From Novacetimonas pomaceti (lineage in GTDB: Bacteria; Pseudomonadota; Alphaproteobacteria; Acetobacterales; Acetobacteraceae), in NCBI RefSeq assembly GCF_003207955.1, contig NZ_NOXG01000001.1:62001-126000 (forward strand): a DNA stretch of 64,000 nt, read 5' to 3'. Below are positions 1 through 7,619 of this stretch, piece after piece (the first letter of the stretch is position 1; every line of letters starts with the position of its first letter). The translations under genes were made by a program, and so were the position numbers. Below the pieces are notes generated by a model. That model did not search any database and had not been told where the DNA came from. It saw only the letters and a program-made list of their open reading frames with translations.

Positions 1-2
1 AA

Positions 3-71
3 TGGCGGCAGGCACTGGCGAGCGTGAATATCGATCCCGCATGGTTCAGTTCATGCAGCGGTAACGCCTGA
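3..71 (+). CDS. 3' tail of an unidentified gene (partial)
   Basis: An open frame runs in from the left edge and stops at TGA 69-71, encoding a tail ending SSCSGNA. A second plus-strand frame (2-64, ending VQFMQR) is also open, and the stretch is too short to decide between them by codon bias. No product can be named. It lies downstream of, and convergent with, clpA. Confidence 0.3.
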   Translation, partial: WRQALASVNIDPAWFSSCSGNA

Positions 72-127
72 CCATAACATTGCCGCCGGTGGCAATGCCC
101 GGATCGAAAAGGGGGCGCACATAAGAA

Positions 128-153
128 AACAGGGACCGTTTCCGGTCCCTGTT
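128..153 (-). terminator. Rho-independent terminator of clpA
   Basis: A perfect 11-bp stem (128-138 with 143-153) encloses a 4-nt loop. Read on the minus strand, the stem's last bases are TT and the next are TTCTT. It lies about 35 bp past the clpA stop codon, where a clpA terminator is expected, and may also stop the incoming plus-strand gene. Confidence 0.75.
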
Positions 154-186
154 CCCTGTTGCGGCCCGTTCCTGACGGAAGGGGCT

Positions 187-2526
187 TCAGTCCGCGGTTT
201 CAGACTCTTTTTCGTTGTCGCCTTCATCCCCTTCCGTCGCGGACGCTGCGGAATCGTGGGAGATGTAGTCGAAGTCCAGCTTGCCATCCTTGAGCGAAAT
301 CTTGACGACCCCGCCCTTGACCAGCTTGCCGAACAGCAGTTCCTCGGCCAGCGGCTTCTTGATGTTTTCCTGAATGACGCGGCCCAGCGGACGCGCGCCA
401 TACAGCCGGTCGTACCCACGTTCCGCCAGCCATTCCTTCGCCGCCGACGAAATCTCGATCATCACGTTGCGATCCGCCAGCTGGGCTTCCAGCTGGAAGA
501 TGAACTTCTCCACCACCCGGTCCACCACTTCGGGCGACAGGTGGGCGAAGGGAATGATCGCGTCCAGGCGATTGCGGAATTCGGGGGTGAAGATGCGCTT
601 GATGGCTTCCTCATCCTCGCCCTCGCGGCCGTTGCGGGCGAAACCGATGGCTTCCTTGCTCAGGTCGGCGGCCCCCGCGTTGGTCGTCATGATCAGCATG
701 ACATTGCGGAAATCGACCGTCTTGCCGTTGTGATCCGTCAGGCGGCCATGGTCCATGACCTGCAGCAGGACATTGTAAAGATCCGGATGCGCCTTCTCGA
801 TCTCGTCAAGCAGCAGGATCGCATGCGGGTGCTGGTCGATCGCATCGGTCAGCAGCCCGCCCTGATCGAAACCGACATAGCCCGGCGGTGCGCCAATCAG
901 GCGCGAAATCGAATGCCGTTCCATGTATTCCGACATGTCGAAACGGATCAGTTCGATGCCCAGCGTGCTGGCCAGCTGCTTTGCCACCTCGGTCTTGCCC
1001 ACGCCCGTCGGGCCGGAGAAGAGGTAGTTGCCAATCGGCTTTTCCGCATCGCGCAGGCCCGCGCGTGACAGCTTGATCGCCGCCGTCAGCGCCTCGATCG
1101 CCTTGTCCTGCCCATAGACCATGCCCTTGAGGTCACGCTCAAGGGAACGCAGCGTCTCCTTGTCGTCCGACGACACGCTCTTGGGCGGGATGCGGGCGAT
1201 CTTGGCGACGATATCCTCGACGTCCTTCAGGGTGATGGTCTTGCGCCGCCGGTTTTCGGGCACCAGCATGCGCGACGCCCCCACCTCGTCAATGACGTCG
1301 ATGGCCTTGTCCGGCAGCTTGCGGTCATGGATGTACTTCGCCGCCAGTTCCACCGCCCCACGGATCGCGTCATCGGTGTAACGGACCTTGTGGTGCTTTT
1401 CGTAATTGACCTTCAGCCCGCGCAGGATCTTGACCGCGTCATCGACGGACGGTTCGGCCACGTCGATTTTCTGGAACCTGCGCACCAGCGCCCGGTCCTT
1501 TTCGAAATGCTGGCGGTATTCCTTGTAGGTGGTGGAGCCGATGCAGCGCAGCGTACCTGCCGCCAGCGCGGGCTTGAGCAGGTTGGACGCATCCATCGCG
1601 CCGCCCGACGTGGCGCCCGCGCCGATCACGGTATGGATTTCGTCAATGAACAGGATGCTGCCCGGATTGTTGTCAAGCTCCGTCACCACGGCCTTCAGCC
1701 GTTCCTCGAAATCACCGCGATAGCGCGTGCCCGCCAGAAGCGCGCCCATGTCGAGGGAATAGATCGTGGAATTGAGCAGGACCTCCGGCACGTCGCCCTC
1801 GACGATGCGCTTGGCCAGCCCTTCGGCGATCGCGGTCTTGCCCACGCCGGGGTCGCCCACATAAAGCGGGTTGTTCTTGGTGCGGCGGCACAGGATCTGG
1901 ATCGTGCGTTCGATTTCCGAATCGCGCCCGATCAGCGGGTCGATCTTCCCCTCGCCAGCCTTGTCGTTGAGGTTGGCGCAGTAGGTCGAAAGCGCGTCCT
2001 GGCTTTTCTGCCGTCCCTTGCCGGTTTCCTCGCGCTCCGGGTCCGGGCCTTCGGACGGGGTGCCGGCGACGGGGCGGCGGGTGGAGCGTTCCGGGGCCTT
2101 GGCGATCCCGTGGGAGATGAAGTTGACGGCGTCCAGGCGCGTCATGTCCTGCAGTTGCAGGAAATAGACGGCATGGCTTTCGCGTTCGGCGAACAGGGCG
2201 ACAAGGACGTTCGCCCCCGTCACCTCGTCACGGCCGGTGGACTGGACATGGATGGCCGCGCGCTGGATCACGCGCTGGAAGGCGGCCGTCGGCTTGGGAT
2301 CGACGGCGCGGTCGGACGCCAGCCCCGCCAGATCCTTGTCCAGGAATTCCGTCAGGTCATGCCGCAGCTTGTCCAGGTCTACGCCACAGGCCCGGAAGAC
2401 CGTGACCGCGTCCGGATCGTCGATGAGGGAGAGAAGAAGATGTTCGAGGGTGGCATATTCATGCCGCCGTTCGCTGGCGAGTGTCAGCGCACGATGAAGC
2501 GTCTGTTCCAGATTACGTGACAACAT
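187..2526 (-). CDS. clpA: ATP-dependent Clp protease ATP-binding subunit ClpA
   Basis: Class I AAA+ unfoldase of 779 aa that feeds substrates into ClpP in the cytoplasm. Visible in order: N-terminal Clp repeat domain (residues 1-150), a variable linker, AAA-1 with Walker A GDPGVGKT (224-231) and Walker B ending IDE (294-296), and AAA-2 with Walker A GPTGVGKT (505-512). An IGF tripeptide of the kind that docks on ClpP follows in AAA-2. The short middle region and length identify ClpA rather than ClpB or ClpC. An AAGGAG Shine-Dalgarno lies 9 nt upstream of the ATG. The adaptor gene clpS is 158 bp upstream on the same strand. A GGGGCC/GGCCCC hairpin (2550-2566) lies just upstream of the ribosome-binding site. 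clpP is not in this window. Confidence 0.97.
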   Translation of the reverse strand: MLSRNLEQTLHRALTLASERRHEYATLEHLLLSLIDDPDAVTVFRACGVDLDKLRHDLTEFLDKDLAGLASDRAVDPKPTAAFQRVIQRAAIHVQSTGRDEVTGANVLVALFAERESHAVYFLQLQDMTRLDAVNFISHGIAKAPERSTRRPVAGTPSEGPDPEREETGKGRQKSQDALSTYCANLNDKAGEGKIDPLIGRDSEIERTIQILCRRTKNNPLYVGDPGVGKTAIAEGLAKRIVEGDVPEVLLNSTIYSLDMGALLAGTRYRGDFEERLKAVVTELDNNPGSILFIDEIHTVIGAGATSGGAMDASNLLKPALAAGTLRCIGSTTYKEYRQHFEKDRALVRRFQKIDVAEPSVDDAVKILRGLKVNYEKHHKVRYTDDAIRGAVELAAKYIHDRKLPDKAIDVIDEVGASRMLVPENRRRKTITLKDVEDIVAKIARIPPKSVSSDDKETLRSLERDLKGMVYGQDKAIEALTAAIKLSRAGLRDAEKPIGNYLFSGPTGVGKTEVAKQLASTLGIELIRFDMSEYMERHSISRLIGAPPGYVGFDQGGLLTDAIDQHPHAILLLDEIEKAHPDLYNVLLQVMDHGRLTDHNGKTVDFRNVMLIMTTNAGAADLSKEAIGFARNGREGEDEEAIKRIFTPEFRNRLDAIIPFAHLSPEVVDRVVEKFIFQLEAQLADRNVMIEISSAAKEWLAERGYDRLYGARPLGRVIQENIKKPLAEELLFGKLVKGGVVKISLKDGKLDFDYISHDSAASATEGDEGDNEKESETAD

Positions 2527-2684
2527 GCCGAGACGCTCCTTTTCCAGAGGGGGCCATTGCGGCCCCGGGGATCATGACCGGACAATCAAGCTGATCTTTG
2601 TCCCGTTGCGGAGAGAATGCCAGAGGAAAATTGCATAAATCCGCATGAAAGAATGCAAGAGGGGGAAAATGCCTGACCGTGGCC

Positions 2685-3173
2685 TCAGTCCTTTTCGATC
2701 GTGCATTGCAGGGGATGCTGGTTCTGGCGTGCAAGGTCCATGACCTGCGTGACCTTTGTTTCAGCGACTTCGTAGGTGAAGACGCCACACACGCCGACGC
2801 CACGCTTGTGGACATGCAGCATGATGTCGGTCGCCTCCTCCCGGTTTTTCTGGAAAAACCTTTCCAGAACGTGAACGACGAATTCCATGGGGGTGTAATC
2901 GTCATTCAGCATCAGGACCTTGTACATCGCCGGCTTGCGGGTCTGTGGCCGCGTCCTGATGACAACGCCCGCCAGCCCGTCGTCGTTGCCATTGTCGCCG
3001 GTGCCGTCGGGACGGCGCGGGGGGGTGTTTCCGCCATGCGCGTGCGCAGGCGGCGGCCCCACGCGGTGCGGCGGCGGTTCGATGGCAGTGAAGGGCAGGC
3101 TCTTGACGGACATGATCTTACCATATTGGAAGTCCATTCCCCGTTGAAAGGGGCTGCGGGCATTATTGGTCAT
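2685..3173 (-). CDS. clpS: ClpS, ClpA adaptor for N-degron substrates
   Basis: ClpS binds bulky N-terminal residues and delivers those proteins to ClpA. The conserved core occupies residues 78-160: PAMYKVLMLNDDYTPMEFVV and the metal-site-like HVHKRG stretch are plain. The start at 3173 is chosen because GAGGAGG lies 10 nt upstream. This gives 162 aa, longer than the usual 100-120, with an ~75-residue low-complexity N-terminal region rich in Pro, His, Gly and Asn. An alternative ATG at residue 21 has a weaker ribosome-binding site. The frame stays open much further upstream, but that part overlaps the opposite-strand carboxypeptidase and is not coding. Together with clpA and aat at 29 kb it completes an N-degron pathway. 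Confidence 0.95.
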   Translation of the reverse strand: MTNNARSPFQRGMDFQYGKIMSVKSLPFTAIEPPPHRVGPPPAHAHGGNTPPRRPDGTGDNGNDDGLAGVVIRTRPQTRKPAMYKVLMLNDDYTPMEFVVHVLERFFQKNREEATDIMLHVHKRGVGVCGVFTYEVAETKVTQVMDLARQNQHPLQCTIEKD

Positions 3174-3386
3174 GATTTTTTCGCCTCCTCGCGGTTTCGT
3201 GTGACGAAGTGACGTGACGTGGACCGTCGTGCAATACAAAGTTGCATGCAGCTTACGGTATTTCCCCGATTCCGCTCTGGACGCTGGCGTCCCGCGCTGT
3301 CTAGGATGGGTCGGAACCAATTGGTCATATGATGGAGGCCCCGGGGACAACGCCCCCATGGCGCAGCACTGGATGATAATCACCGC

Positions 3387-4538
3387 ATGTCCGCTTTCCC
3401 CCATCGTATGACGCGCCTTTTCCTTGCACGCGCCGCCCGGATGAAGGTTTCCCTTCTGGCATTCGTGGGCCTGGCAGCATTCCTCCTTGGTGGCGCGGGG
3501 CAGGCGCGGGCGCAGTACGTGGGGCAGATCAGCTCCATCGTCATGGACGCGCGTACCGGCGCCATCCTGTCGCAGTCGAACGCCGACCTGCGCCGCTATC
3601 CCGCCAGCCTGACAAAGCTGATGACGCTTTACCTGACGTTCAAGGCGTTGCGCGCGGGGCGCATCACGCTGGACCAGGTCGTGCCCGTCAGCGCGCATGC
3701 CGCCTCGATGGAACCGTCGAAGCTGGGGCTGCGCCCGGGCAGCTACCTTACGGTGGAGGAGGCGATCCTCGCGCTCGTGACGAAATCGGCCAATGACGCC
3801 GCCTGCGCGCTGGGGGAATTCCTCGGCGGCGGCAACGAGGCGGTCTTTGCCCAGATCATGACGCAGCAGGCGGCGCACCTGTCGATGAACGACACATCGT
3901 TCCGCAACGCCTCCGGCCTGCCGAACGAGGAACAGATGACCTCCGCGCGCGACCTTGCCACGCTGGCGCGGCACATCGCGCTGGATTTCAGCGAATATTA
4001 CCATTACTTCGCGGTCCCGGCCTTCTATTTCCGCGGGCGCTATGTTCCCAACCACGACCCGATGCTCCAGTCCTATCCCGGGGCGGACGGGCTCAAGACC
4101 GGCTATACCGCCGTGGCGGGGCATAACCTCGTGACTTCCGCGGTGCGCGACAACGTGCGCCTGATCGGCGTGGTCATGGGCGCGTCCTCCAACATGCAGC
4201 GTAACGCCGTGATGGCCGACCTGCTTGACGACAGCTTCCGCCGGGAGGGGATCGCCCCCGTGCAGCGGCCGCTGGTCCTGGCGCGCAGCACGCTGGCCGC
4301 CCGCCGTCGCGCCGCGGCCCGCGGGGTGGTGCTTGCCAGCGCGCGCATGCGCGCGGACGGGCCGGAACAGGTGGCCGATGCCTCGATCCCCCTGTCCTGC
4401 GCGCGCATGCGGCGTCCCGGACATGTCCTTTCCGCCCATGCAGCGCATGCGCATGCGGCAACGCATGCCCACGTCCATCTTGTCGGCATGGGACAGGTCC
4501 GCCATGGCGCGACCACATCCCGCAGGGCGCGCAGCTAG
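3387..4538 (+). CDS. D-alanyl-D-alanine carboxypeptidase (S11 family, PBP5/6-like)
   Basis: Periplasmic peptidase that trims the terminal D-Ala from peptidoglycan stem peptides. All three penicillin-binding motifs are intact: SLTK (Ser74-Lys77), SAN (134-136) and KTG (237-239). Residues 1-42 are a signal peptide with a hydrophobic core and an ARA-type cleavage site. At 383 aa it is family length. The C-terminal part does not look like the usual beta-sandwich plus membrane anchor. It is Arg/Ala-rich and ends in a histidine-rich tail (about residues 350-370, HAAHAHAATHAHVH). Starts at residues 8 or 19 are possible, as no Shine-Dalgarno is clear. It diverges from clpS across a 213-bp intergenic stretch that contains the palindrome ACCAATTGGT (3316-3325). 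Confidence 0.92.
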   Translation: MSAFPHRMTRLFLARAARMKVSLLAFVGLAAFLLGGAGQARAQYVGQISSIVMDARTGAILSQSNADLRRYPASLTKLMTLYLTFKALRAGRITLDQVVPVSAHAASMEPSKLGLRPGSYLTVEEAILALVTKSANDAACALGEFLGGGNEAVFAQIMTQQAAHLSMNDTSFRNASGLPNEEQMTSARDLATLARHIALDFSEYYHYFAVPAFYFRGRYVPNHDPMLQSYPGADGLKTGYTAVAGHNLVTSAVRDNVRLIGVVMGASSNMQRNAVMADLLDDSFRREGIAPVQRPLVLARSTLAARRRAAARGVVLASARMRADGPEQVADASIPLSCARMRRPGHVLSAHAAHAHAATHAHVHLVGMGQVRHGATTSRRARS

Positions 4539-4720
4539 GATCAGCCCGTCCACGGGCATGAAGCGTCCGTGGATGACATGACATTGCGATGGGGGTATAG
4601 AACCTCCCGCCGTTCTGGGGATGGCATCGCGCCCGTCGGGTCGCGGCGCCGGGCTGCCTGCCCGGTGTGCGCGGGGCGGGGGCGCGATCATGCGGGAATT
4701 AGCGACGAAGGGGTATCGGC

Positions 4721-5530
4721 ATGGATGGCGACATGAACGAGGGTAAGATTGTCCTGCACTCGCCCGAGGATTTTGTCGGCATGCGGGCAGCCGGACAGCT
4801 TGCGGCGAAGACGCTCGACATGATTACGCCCCATGTGCGCGCGGGGGTGACAACCGGGGAACTTGACGACCTGATCCACGCCTACATGGTCGAACATGGG
4901 GGCGTGTCCGCGACGATCGGCTATCGCGGTTATGAGAAGGCGAGCTGCATTTCCATCAACCACGTTGTCTGCCATGGCATTCCCGGCGACAAGGTGCTGA
5001 AGGAAGGCGATATCCTCAATATCGACGTGACCGTCATCCTTGATGGCTGGTTTGGCGACACCAGCCGGATGTACACGGTCGGCACGCCGTCGATCAAGGC
5101 GCAGAAACTGATCGATGCCACCTATGAATCGCTGATGCTGGCCATCGCGGCGGTGCGCCCCGGCGCGACGATGGGCGATATCGGGCACGTCATCCAGACC
5201 TATGCCGAGGAACGGCGTTTTTCGGTGGTGCGCGATTTCTGCGGCCACGGGATTGGCCGGACCTTCCACGCAGCGCCGAACGTGCTGCATTACGGCCGGC
5301 CGGGTCATGGTGTCGTCCTGCGCCCGGGCATGTTCTTCACCATCGAGCCGATGCTCAATATCGGTCGTCCGGACGTGAAGATCCTTGACGATGGCTGGAC
5401 CGCCGTGACGCGTGACCGTTCGCTGTCGGCGCAGTTCGAGCACATGATGGGCGTGACCGAAGACGGGTGCGAGGTCTTCACCTATTCCCCCGCAGGGCTG
5501 AACAAGCCGCCTTACGATATCGCCGGCTGA
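4721..5530 (+). CDS. map: Type I methionyl aminopeptidase
   Basis: Removes the initiator methionine from nascent cytosolic proteins using a dinuclear metal centre. All five metal ligands are visible: Asp102 (in NIDVT), Asp113 (GDTSR), His176 (CGHGIGR), Glu209 (TIEPM) and Glu240 (QFEH). The substrate His85 (CHGIPG) is also present. At 269 aa there is no N-terminal zinc-finger extension, so it is a short bacterial type I enzyme. The ATG at 4721 has GAAGGGG a suitable distance upstream; the next ATG, four codons on, is less well supported. ggt starts 13 bp after the stop. Confidence 0.96.
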   Translation: MDGDMNEGKIVLHSPEDFVGMRAAGQLAAKTLDMITPHVRAGVTTGELDDLIHAYMVEHGGVSATIGYRGYEKASCISINHVVCHGIPGDKVLKEGDILNIDVTVILDGWFGDTSRMYTVGTPSIKAQKLIDATYESLMLAIAAVRPGATMGDIGHVIQTYAEERRFSVVRDFCGHGIGRTFHAAPNVLHYGRPGHGVVLRPGMFFTIEPMLNIGRPDVKILDDGWTAVTRDRSLSAQFEHMMGVTEDGCEVFTYSPAGLNKPPYDIAG

Positions 5531-5543
5531 GCGGGCCTGCGGC

Positions 5544-7376
5544 ATGCTCCTGTCTGACGGGAAGATGAAAACGGACGCGTGGTGGCACCTGCGGTGGTCG
5601 CGCCGGACCGGGGGGCTGCTTCTGGCGGCCGTGCTGCTGCTGTCCGATGGCGTGGCCTGTGCCGCGCCTGCGGGCGGGGCGGTGCAGGATGACCCGCTGG
5701 CGTTTGGCGGTGGCTCCGCGCCCGTGGCGTCGATGCCGCCGGTGGGCGGGCGCGATGGCATGGTCGTCTCCGCGCAGACGCTGGCGTCGCAGGTTGGCGC
5801 GCGCATCCTGCGGCAGGGGGGAAATGCCGTCGATGCCGCCGTCGCGGTGGGATACGCCCTTGCCGTGGTCTATCCCGCGGCGGGCAATATCGGCGGCGGC
5901 GGGTTCATGACCCTGCGCACGCCGGACGGGCATGCGATATTCCTCGATTTCCGGGAACATGCACCGGCCGCAGCCACTGCCACCATGTTCCAGGACGCCA
6001 GTGGCAACGTCATTGCCGGGCTGTCGACCAAGGGATGGAAAGCCGTCGGGATCCCCGGAACCGTCGCCGGGCTGGAACTGGCGCGGCAGCGATGGGGACA
6101 CCTTTCACGCAGGCAGGTCATGGCGCCGGCCATTGCCCTGGCGCGGGATGGATTTGTCCTGACCGATGGGGATGTGGAGCTGATTTCCCATGGGAATGAC
6201 GATTTCCGTCGCGATCCTGTGGCGCGCCGCTTTTTCCTGCGTCCCGACGGCTCCGCCCTGCAGGCGGGCGACCGTCTGGTGCAGCGCGAACTGGCGCAGG
6301 TGCTGGAACGGATTTCGCGTCAGGGAACCAGGGGTTTTTACGAGGGACGCACCGCAGCCGAGATCGTGGAGGCCAGTCGCAGGGGGGGCGGCATCCTGAC
6401 GCGTGCCGACCTGTCGGGATACAGGCCGCGCGTGCTGCCGACCCTGACCTGCGATTACCGTGGTTACCATATCGACACCGCCCCCCCGCCCAGTGGCGGC
6501 GGCGTCGCGCTGTGCGAGATGCTGAACATCCTGTCGGGCTATGACATGCACCGCCTTGGCCTGTACACCGCGCCCGCCGTCACGCGGGAGGTGGAGGCCA
6601 TGCGCCATGCCTATGCCGACCGGCAGGACCTTGGCGACCCGGCCTTTGTCGCCAATCCCGTCGCCCACCTGCTGGATGTGGAATATGCGCGCCAGATCCG
6701 CGCGGCCATCCCGACCGGCCATGCGGTCCCCTCGGCCTCCATCCGGCCCGGACTCCCCACGCCCGAAGGGCAGGAAACCACCCATTATTCCGTGATCGAC
6801 CGGGACGGGATGGCCGTCGCCGTGACCTATACGCTGAACGGGTGGTTTGGCGCGGGCATGGTCGCGGGACGGACCGGCGTGTTCATGAATGATGAAATGG
6901 ACGATTTCTCCACCCGGCCGGGCACGCCCAACATGTTCGGGATCGTCGGCAGCAAGGCGAACGAGATCGCGCCGGGCAAGACGCCGCTGTCCTCCATGAC
7001 GCCCACCGTCATTTCGCGCGATGGAAAGCCGGTGATGGTGATCGGCAGTCCCGGCGGGTCGCGCATTCCCACCATCGTCCTGTCGGTCGTGCTGGGCGTG
7101 ATTGATTACGGGCTGGATATCCAGCACGCCGTCGACCTGCCGCGCATCCATGAACAGTGGCAGCCCGAGGCCGTGCAGGTGGAACAGGGTGCCCTGACGC
7201 CCGGCGTGATCGACACGCTGCGGCGCGAGGGCTACAGCTTCCAGTCCTATCCCCACTGGGGCGTGGCGGAGGGGATCCTTGTCGGGGGGGCACGCCTGAA
7301 CGCGCCCGCAGGCGACGCACGGTATTATGGCGGTGCCGACCGGCGCCACAGCACCAGTGCCGCGGTGGGGGAATGA
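5544..7376 (+). CDS. ggt: Gamma-glutamyltransferase
   Basis: Ntn-hydrolase proenzyme, exported, that cleaves or transfers the gamma-glutamyl group of glutathione and related peptides. Residues 20-41 form a signal peptide (LLLAAVLLL, then ACAAP). The self-cleavage and nucleophile site is TTHYSV at Thr412, so the mature large subunit is about 42-411 and the small subunit 412-610. Supporting family motifs are GGNAVDAAVA (92-101), GNIGGGGF (114-121), PLSSMTPT and SPGGSRIPT. At 610 aa it is within the family range. The start at 5544 has no clear Shine-Dalgarno, and residue 8 is an alternative. It probably shares a transcript with map. Confidence 0.95.
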   Translation: MLLSDGKMKTDAWWHLRWSRRTGGLLLAAVLLLSDGVACAAPAGGAVQDDPLAFGGGSAPVASMPPVGGRDGMVVSAQTLASQVGARILRQGGNAVDAAVAVGYALAVVYPAAGNIGGGGFMTLRTPDGHAIFLDFREHAPAAATATMFQDASGNVIAGLSTKGWKAVGIPGTVAGLELARQRWGHLSRRQVMAPAIALARDGFVLTDGDVELISHGNDDFRRDPVARRFFLRPDGSALQAGDRLVQRELAQVLERISRQGTRGFYEGRTAAEIVEASRRGGGILTRADLSGYRPRVLPTLTCDYRGYHIDTAPPPSGGGVALCEMLNILSGYDMHRLGLYTAPAVTREVEAMRHAYADRQDLGDPAFVANPVAHLLDVEYARQIRAAIPTGHAVPSASIRPGLPTPEGQETTHYSVIDRDGMAVAVTYTLNGWFGAGMVAGRTGVFMNDEMDDFSTRPGTPNMFGIVGSKANEIAPGKTPLSSMTPTVISRDGKPVMVIGSPGGSRIPTIVLSVVLGVIDYGLDIQHAVDLPRIHEQWQPEAVQVEQGALTPGVIDTLRREGYSFQSYPHWGVAEGILVGGARLNAPAGDARYYGGADRRHSTSAAVGE

Positions 7377-7413
7377 CCTTTTGCTGGCGGGAGGTTTTTT
7401 TCAGGCAGGCCCC

Positions 7414-7441
7414 TTGTGTCCCCAGGGGGGATCTGTGTTAA
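7414..7441 (+). promoter_or_regulatory. Candidate promoter for the SRP RNA gene
   Basis: TTGTGT (7414-7419), a 16-bp spacer and TGTTAA (7436-7441) lie where a sigma-70-type promoter would start transcription close to the 5' end of the SRP RNA (about 7451). The boxes are only partial matches to consensus. Confidence 0.35.
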
Positions 7442-7450
7442 GAAGCACGC

Positions 7451-7546
7451 GGAAGATCGGCCATAGACGGGTACCTTGCCAACCCGGTCAGGTCCGGAAG
7501 GAAGCAGCCGCAGTGAGTTTCGCTCGGGTTATGTGTCCGGTCTTCC
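7451..7546 (+). ncRNA. ffs: Signal recognition particle RNA, small bacterial (4.5S) type
   Basis: The core GGTCAGGTCCGGAAGGAAGC, the Ffh-binding domain with its GGAA tetraloop, is exact at about 7487-7506. The ends pair: GGAAGA at 7451-7456 with TCTTCC at 7541-7546, continuing inward with CGG/CCG and TA/TA pairs. The single ~96-nt hairpin is the size of 4.5S RNA. Placement just upstream of dnaX is a familiar bacterial arrangement. Exact ends are estimated from the terminal stem. Confidence 0.95.
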
Positions 7547-7619
7547 ACCCTGGATCGAGGCCCCGCCAGCCTGCTACGCAGGACATGGCGCGCGATATTT
7601 ACCCAGCCCGGATGCATCA

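Noticed and set aside
4649..4665. CCGGGC/GCCCGG hairpin before map considered as a terminator
   Set aside because: Short stem, no T-run; chance pairing is common at this GC content.
3174..4691. Upstream part of the open frame that contains clpS
   Set aside because: It runs antisense through the carboxypeptidase gene; the good ribosome-binding site and the family core place the clpS start at 3173.
7476..7619. Earlier start for dnaX
   Set aside because: It would overlap the conserved core of the SRP RNA, and the added residues resemble nothing in DnaX.
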